Positions 59,856 through 64,000 of a DNA stretch of 64,000 nucleotides are shown piece by piece. The stretch lies in contig NZ_CP065915.1 of assembly GCF_016134045.1 (NCBI RefSeq), positions 868,001 to 932,000 on the forward strand, written 5' to 3'. The translations under genes and the position numbers were made by a program. This DNA is from Pelagovum pacificum. Lineage in GTDB: Bacteria > Pseudomonadota > Alphaproteobacteria > Rhodobacterales > Rhodobacteraceae. The notes below the pieces were generated by a model. That model ran no database searches and was not told where the DNA came from. It saw only the letters and a list, made by a program, of their open reading frames with translations. The stretch's first letter is position 1, and each line of letters starts with the position of its first letter.

Positions 59856-60893
59856 TTAGTGGGCGCCCTTGCGCGAGAAGTCGCGCCAGGTGCGGATGAG
59901 GACGGGGAAGAGCAGGATGATGACGAAGAAGATCGTCAGCATCGACGTCGCGGCGGCGGAGCCGAACAACTGTCCGTTCTGCGCCTGCAAGTCGTTGTAG
60001 ATGCTGAAACTCAGCGACGTGGCCCGGGCCTGCGCGTTGAAGCCGATGATCGGTTCAAGCACGCGGAAGTTGTCCATCAGCTGCACCAGCGACACGAAGG
60101 TGGCGAGCGGGATCAGGTGCGGGATGATGACGAAGCGCACGCGCTCCCACCGGTTCGCCCCGTCGATCATCGCCGACTCCAGCGTGTCCTGTGGAACGGT
60201 CTGAAGCCCTGCGTAGAAGACGACGAAGCTGAAGGGGGCCGCGATCCAGATGCCGTAGAGGAACAGCATCACCCATGTCAGCGGGCCGGAGGCGGCGATC
60301 GACAGCGTCGGGTCCTGCGCCAGCCATTGCAGCAGGCTGCCGAGGATTCCCCGGCTGTTAACCATCCAGAAGATCACCAGCGAGCCGATCAGCGGCGTGA
60401 TGATCATCGGCAGCAGCGATACGAAGATCACCGGCCCCTTCAGCATGTTCGGGATGCGGTTCACCGCGAGGGCGATCCAGAAGCCGAGGAACATGCCGCA
60501 GGGCGTGACCAGGAACGTGTAGCAGATCGTGAAGAACAGGGCCCGGTAGAAGGGCAGCTGGTAAATCCGGTTGATCGCCTCACCGAAGCTGTCGGCATTC
60601 TCGAGGATCGCACCGATCTCGGCGAAGGCGAGGTGGTTGCGGTTCAGGTAGGTGCCGAGGCCGTTGAACCGGCCGAGCGGCTCGGCCTCGCGAAGCGCGG
60701 CGGTCGCCTGGGCGTCGACCCGGGTCTCCTGCGTGCAGCCACCGAAGGGGGAGCAGCTCTCGACCTCGACCAGCACCTGCTGGTGCTCGACGAACAGCGA
60801 CTGGATCACGATGGAGACGAGCGGCAGGGCGATGAACAGCAGCATCGCGACGGCGGAGGGGAGGATGAACCATGCGAAGGCCTTGTGGGGCAC
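59856..60893 (-). CDS. aglF: Alpha-glucoside ABC transporter permease (AglF/MalF type)
   Basis: CUT1 permease of 345 residues. A periplasmic insert after TM1 contains two Cys residues (ESCSPFGGCTQ, about 47-57), which could form a disulfide. EAA loop TLESAMIDGANRWERVRFVIIPHL. The 132-base gap to the binding-protein gene holds a very stable hairpin. Confidence 0.9.
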   Translation of the reverse strand: MPHKAFAWFILPSAVAMLLFIALPLVSIVIQSLFVEHQQVLVEVESCSPFGGCTQETRVDAQATAALREAEPLGRFNGLGTYLNRNHLAFAEIGAILENADSFGEAINRIYQLPFYRALFFTICYTFLVTPCGMFLGFWIALAVNRIPNMLKGPVIFVSLLPMIITPLIGSLVIFWMVNSRGILGSLLQWLAQDPTLSIAASGPLTWVMLFLYGIWIAAPFSFVVFYAGLQTVPQDTLESAMIDGANRWERVRFVIIPHLIPLATFVSLVQLMDNFRVLEPIIGFNAQARATSLSFSIYNDLQAQNGQLFGSAAATSMLTIFFVIILLFPVLIRTWRDFSRKGAH

Positions 60894-60965
60894 GGCGCGC
60901 TCCTTCGTTCTGGGGGCTGGCGTCAGGGTCGCGCTTGCGACGGTCCGGTCCGATTGGGACCATGT

Positions 60966-61010
60966 CGGGCCCGGCCGCCCAAGGGGGAGGAGGAGGGGCG
61001 GCCGGGCCCG
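60966..61010. repeat. 15-bp GC-rich hairpin between binding-protein and permease genes of the alpha-glucoside operon
   Basis: Arms CGGGCCCGGCCGCCC (60966-60980) and its perfect complement (60996-61010) around a 15-base purine-rich loop (GGGGGAGGAGGAG). It begins 15 bases past the binding-protein stop on the minus strand. No T-run follows. Likely mRNA stabiliser or partial terminator that raises binding-protein expression over the permeases. Confidence 0.75.
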
Positions 61011-61025
61011 GTATCAGGACGGGCT

Positions 61026-62267
61026 TCAGTTCATGAAGCCGCGTTCCTGAGCTGCGGCGGTGTAGGCGGCTTCGACACCTTCGAGCGCCTGTTCGGCGGT
61101 CTCGTTGCCCTGCAGGAAGTCGACCAGTTCGGTGCCGAGGGCCGAGTGCATCAGGTCCATGTAGGGCAGCGTCGGGTAGGCGAGGCCACCCTCGGCGACG
61201 TTGGCCATGATGCCGACGGCGTTGTCGGTCGGCTCGTAGCCGTCGATCATCCAGCTCGCGCCGGTCGGGTGCTCGCCGGCGAGCTCCGGGGCGATCGCAT
61301 TCATCATCACCTGGAACGACGCGGCCGCATCTTCGTCGGAGATGTTGGCGGAGATCGAGAAGCCGTCCCAGAACAGCGCGCCGCTCGGGATACTGTTCTC
61401 CCCGAGCGTCGGCGCGGCGGTCAGCACAGTGTTCGGCGCCACCTCGGGGAAGTCGCCCTCCACGTCGATCAGCGGACCGGCCTGGCTGGCCCAGAGGTTC
61501 ATGATCGCGGCTTCACCCGCGCCCCACTTCTTGGAGGCTTCGAGCGAGCCGACCGACAGGTAGTCGGGGTCCATGTACTCGGTCAGCGCCTTCATGGTCT
61601 CGAGAACCTCGATCCCGGCTTCGCCGTTGATCGCCGGCTCGGCCGAGCCAGGCTCGAAGAAGGGCTCGCCGGTCGCGGTGTACATGTTGATGAACTCTTC
61701 CGCGAGCTCCCAGCCCGGAGCGTAGGCACCGGTCAGCGGGTACTCGAGGATGCCGGCGGCGCGGATCGCTTCGGCGGCGTCGATCACTTCGGCCCACGTG
61801 GTCGGCGTCTCGGTGATGCCGGCCTCTTCGAGGATGTCGGAGCGCGTGAACAGGTGCATGCCGTTCACCATGAAGGCGATCGCCATGATCTGGCCGTCGA
61901 TGCGGATGATCTGCGCATCGGACAGTTGCTCGCCATATTGCTCGACGAGGTCGTCCATCGGGCGGACGAGGTCAGCGTTCAGCAGCGGCGGCAGGGAGTT
62001 GTTGGCGATGACCGCGACCGTGTATTCCGCCGGATTGATGGAGAGGGCGGGAACCTGAAGGTTCTTGTGCTCTTCCGTCTGGTTGATCGACACCGTCAGG
62101 TCGTCCGTGGCGCAGGAGCTTGCGCGCTCCATGACGAGATCAAGCGCGCCGAAATCGTTGGCAAGGATGCGGACGGAGCCGCTGTCGGTGATGCCGCAAT
62201 CGGCGCTTGCGACTGCCGGAAACATGCCCAAAAGGGCAGCAGCGGAGACACTGGTCAGCTTGTTCAT
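61026..62267 (-). CDS. aglE: Alpha-glucoside ABC transporter substrate-binding protein
   Basis: Periplasmic binding protein, 413 residues from ATG 62267 with a signal peptide (AALLGMFPAVASADC). Later motifs include MVNGMHLFTRSDILEEAGITETPTTW, standard for family-1 sugar-binding proteins. An in-frame ATG further upstream would run through the operator at 62326, so the shorter start is used. First gene of the operon. Confidence 0.9.
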   Translation of the reverse strand: MNKLTSVSAAALLGMFPAVASADCGITDSGSVRILANDFGALDLVMERASSCATDDLTVSINQTEEHKNLQVPALSINPAEYTVAVIANNSLPPLLNADLVRPMDDLVEQYGEQLSDAQIIRIDGQIMAIAFMVNGMHLFTRSDILEEAGITETPTTWAEVIDAAEAIRAAGILEYPLTGAYAPGWELAEEFINMYTATGEPFFEPGSAEPAINGEAGIEVLETMKALTEYMDPDYLSVGSLEASKKWGAGEAAIMNLWASQAGPLIDVEGDFPEVAPNTVLTAAPTLGENSIPSGALFWDGFSISANISDEDAAASFQVMMNAIAPELAGEHPTGASWMIDGYEPTDNAVGIMANVAEGGLAYPTLPYMDLMHSALGTELVDFLQGNETAEQALEGVEAAYTAAAQERGFMN

Positions 62268-62325
62268 GTAGAGGTCCTCTCTGCGGTGCGAACGTTTTTC
62301 GAGTTCTTGTTGTCTTTTTGCTGTT

Positions 62326-62341
62326 TTGCATTCGTATGCAC
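62326..62341. promoter_or_regulatory. LacI-type operator copy 3 (alpha-glucoside operon promoter)
   Basis: TTGCATTCGTATGCAC, identical to operator copy 1 except the last base. About 60 bases upstream of the binding-protein ATG, between it and the LacI gene. Shared motif with 49840-49855 and 52715-52730. Confidence 0.75.
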
Positions 62342-62423
62342 AAACCATTTCACCGTGCAATGCGGATAATCCGGCGAACCCCTGATTGCCGGTGTAACTG
62401 CTTAATAATTAATCGGTGGCTGC

Positions 62424-63443
62424 TTAGAAACGTGCGCTCTGGCGTTCGACGAGCTCTCCGCGGACGTCGAGATCGCGCAATGGCGAATCGGGCGCGCGGC
62501 TTCGATCATCGAGGAGCGACGCCGCATTCTCGGCCAGCGCTCCGAGATCCTGCCGCACGGTTGTGAGCAGGTAAGAGGGGCGCGCGGCCTCGGGAACATC
62601 GTCGAAGCCTACGACGGAGACGTCCTGCGGCACCGCGAGGCCGAGGTCGTAGCGCAGGGCGTCGGTGGCGCCCATCGCGAGCTGGTCATTGACACAGAAG
62701 ACGGCGTCGGGGGCAGGGGACGCGCCCAACGCGTCAAGCATCGCCGCGCGCCCGCCGGCATAGGAGAAGTCGGTGACGACCGACCGGGGGCGGACGGCGC
62801 CGAGTTCTTCCAGCCGGGCGGAGAACCCCTCCGCCCGCTCATGCCCGACGGGCGCGTCGGCGGGACCGGCGAGGCACAGGAACGACCGGTGCCCCGCCTC
62901 CCAGAGCCGGTCGGCGAGCCGGGCGGCGGCGGCGTGATGCTCCGTGCAGACGGAATCCGCGAGCCCGCGCGCCCGGCGATTATAGAGAACGACGGGAATG
63001 CGGTTCATCCGGAAGCCGTCCAGATGCTCCGCTGTCAGCGTCACGCAGGAGATCGCTCCCTCAAGCGGATAGCTCCATGCTTCGCTAACCGCGTTCTGGA
63101 CGTCGCTCTCGTCCGCGGGGGAGAACAGCAACATTCGCTGGCCCCGCCGGCCCAGCGCCTGGCTTATCGCGGTCAGCATCTCGGGCATGGCGAGGATGGA
63201 TTGACGGGTGACGATCACGGCCACCATGCCGGAGCGACTGGTGATGAGCGACCGCGCCAGCGCGTTCGGCGTGTAGCCCATCCGCGTGGCCACGTCGCGC
63301 ACATGCTCGCGCGTCGCGGCGGAAATCCGGCTGTCGTCGCTGAAGCTACGGGAGACGGTCGATTGCGAGACCCCGGCCTCGCGCGCGACATCGGATGCGG
63401 TGACCCGCTTGCCGATCGCCGTCTGCGGTCCCGCGTTGCCCAT
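62424..63443 (-). CDS. LacI-family regulator of the alpha-glucoside operon (AglR-like)
   Basis: A 339-residue repressor. Helix-turn-helix TASDVAREAGVSQSTVSRSF, hinge NALARSLITSRS, effector domain with FCVNDQLAMGATDALRYDLGLA and VGFDDVPEAARPSYLLTTVRQD. ATG 63443 is taken; an in-frame ATG at 63479 would add 12 residues and cannot be excluded. Upstream of the binding-protein gene in the same direction, as aglR is in Sinorhizobium. Confidence 0.9.
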   Translation of the reverse strand: MGNAGPQTAIGKRVTASDVAREAGVSQSTVSRSFSDDSRISAATREHVRDVATRMGYTPNALARSLITSRSGMVAVIVTRQSILAMPEMLTAISQALGRRGQRMLLFSPADESDVQNAVSEAWSYPLEGAISCVTLTAEHLDGFRMNRIPVVLYNRRARGLADSVCTEHHAAAARLADRLWEAGHRSFLCLAGPADAPVGHERAEGFSARLEELGAVRPRSVVTDFSYAGGRAAMLDALGASPAPDAVFCVNDQLAMGATDALRYDLGLAVPQDVSVVGFDDVPEAARPSYLLTTVRQDLGALAENAASLLDDRSRAPDSPLRDLDVRGELVERQSARF

Positions 63444-63601
63444 CGACCTGGCCTCTCCCGTGTCGTTTGTCCCTGTCATCCAAGGATTTTTCCCGGCGCT
63501 TGCGAAGTCAAGCCGCTCCCGGACGTCACCCGGCTTACGTGAGGTCGCAACTTTCGTCCCGCACCGGCGTTGGCGACTCGTTCTCGCAGAAGGATCACAC
63601 C

Positions 63602-64000
63602 ATGGCATCGCGCGCGATCTGGAAAGGACAGCTTCGGCTCTCGCTTGTTTCGATCCCGATCGAAATCCACTCCGCCCGCAACTCCGGCGCCCGCGTCTCG
63701 TTCCGACAGATCCACGGGCCCTCGGGCAAGCCGGTCCACTATGAAAAGGTCGTCCAGGGCGTCGGTCCGGTCGAGAACGACGACATCATGAAAGGCTACG
63801 AGACGGACGACGGCGAATATGTCCTGCTGGAACCGGACGAGATCGACGCGATCCGGCTGGAGACGAAGAAGACGCTGGAGCTCGTCCAGTTCGTCGAGGC
63901 TTCCGAGATCGCGCCGATCTGGTTCGATCGGCCCTATTACGTGGTGCCGACCGACGATCTCGCCGAAGACGCCTATCGCGTGGTCCGCGATGCGCTGCGC
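63602..64000 (+). CDS. ku: Non-homologous end-joining protein Ku (5' part, cut by the window end)
   Basis: First 133 codons of a bacterial Ku protein: MASRAIWKGQLRLSLVSIPIEIHSA, then ISFRQIH-like VSFRQIHGPSGKPVHYEK and YETDDGEYVLLEPDEIDAI. Ku forms a ring dimer on DNA ends and recruits ligase LigD, normally encoded nearby, which here would lie beyond the window. AAGGA precedes ATG 63602. Divergent from the LacI gene and functionally unrelated to it. Confidence 0.93.
   Translation, partial: MASRAIWKGQLRLSLVSIPIEIHSARNSGARVSFRQIHGPSGKPVHYEKVVQGVGPVENDDIMKGYETDDGEYVLLEPDEIDAIRLETKKTLELVQFVEASEIAPIWFDRPYYVVPTDDLAEDAYRVVRDALR

Noticed and set aside
59631..62369. 912-codon open frame antisense to the alpha-glucoside operon
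   Set aside because: Shadow of well-supported transport genes on the other strand.

Overview
The window is high-GC DNA with tightly packed operons, ATGA/TGATG gene junctions and many solute-binding-protein ABC transporters. This fits an alphaproteobacterium, most likely a marine Rhodobacterales (Roseobacter-type) heterotroph. The assignment rests on gene content (rhizobial/roseobacter-type rhaRSTPQ-mutarotase-K with a fused rhaD, a complete phn C-P lyase cluster, agl-type alpha-glucoside genes and a sulfatase). No rRNA or tRNA is present to confirm it.

Layout. (1) 1-6305: an oligopeptide ABC operon on the minus strand (XRE-cupin regulator, oppB, C, D, F, A). (2) 6438-17934: an L-rhamnose regulon. 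rhaR-S-T-P-Q-mutarotase-K is on the minus strand and a divergent rhaD (aldolase-dehydrogenase fusion), a FabI-like reductase and rhaI are on the plus strand. (3) 17935-18328: a 394-base non-coding region with palindromes, an 11-C tract and a candidate Pho box. (4) 18329-30943: phosphonate uptake and C-P lyase: phnC, D, E1, E2, a hexapeptide-transferase gene that looks frameshifted, phnF (minus), then phnG, H, I, a DUF559 gene, phnJ, K, L, N, M. (5) 30990-38506 and 40234-49090: two parallel glycan-uptake cassettes, each with a LacI regulator, a binding protein, two permeases, a GH2 glycosidase and a MsmK/UgpC-type ATPase. The second also has a formylglycine-type sulfatase. A lytic transglycosylase gene and a composite tandem repeat lie between them. 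(6) 49104-54987: a membrane protein of unknown role, then a small catabolic island of unknown substrate: a HisD-family dehydrogenase, a GatC/AtzG-like small protein with an amidase, a double-SnoaL protein and a LacI regulator. (7) 54959-63443: an alpha-glucoside operon (binding protein, two permeases, ATPase, GH13 alpha-glucosidase, MFS exporter) with its own LacI regulator. (8) 63602 to the end: the start of a Ku gene.

The main non-obvious signals are these. A 16-bp palindrome with consensus TTGCATNCGTATNCAA occurs at exactly three promoters: the HisD-like gene, the amidase/SnoaL divergent promoter and the alpha-glucoside operon. The two LacI proteins beside those units have matching recognition helices, so one regulon probably links sugar use and the unexplained island. 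A GA-rich palindrome (CCCTCTCCCC/GGGGAGAGGG) is present in about eleven copies at three loci with three different repeat periods. One locus splits the phn operon and carries the DUF559 nuclease-like gene. Stable hairpins sit between the binding-protein gene and the next transport gene in four of the five operons that have that order, although the hairpins do not share one sequence.
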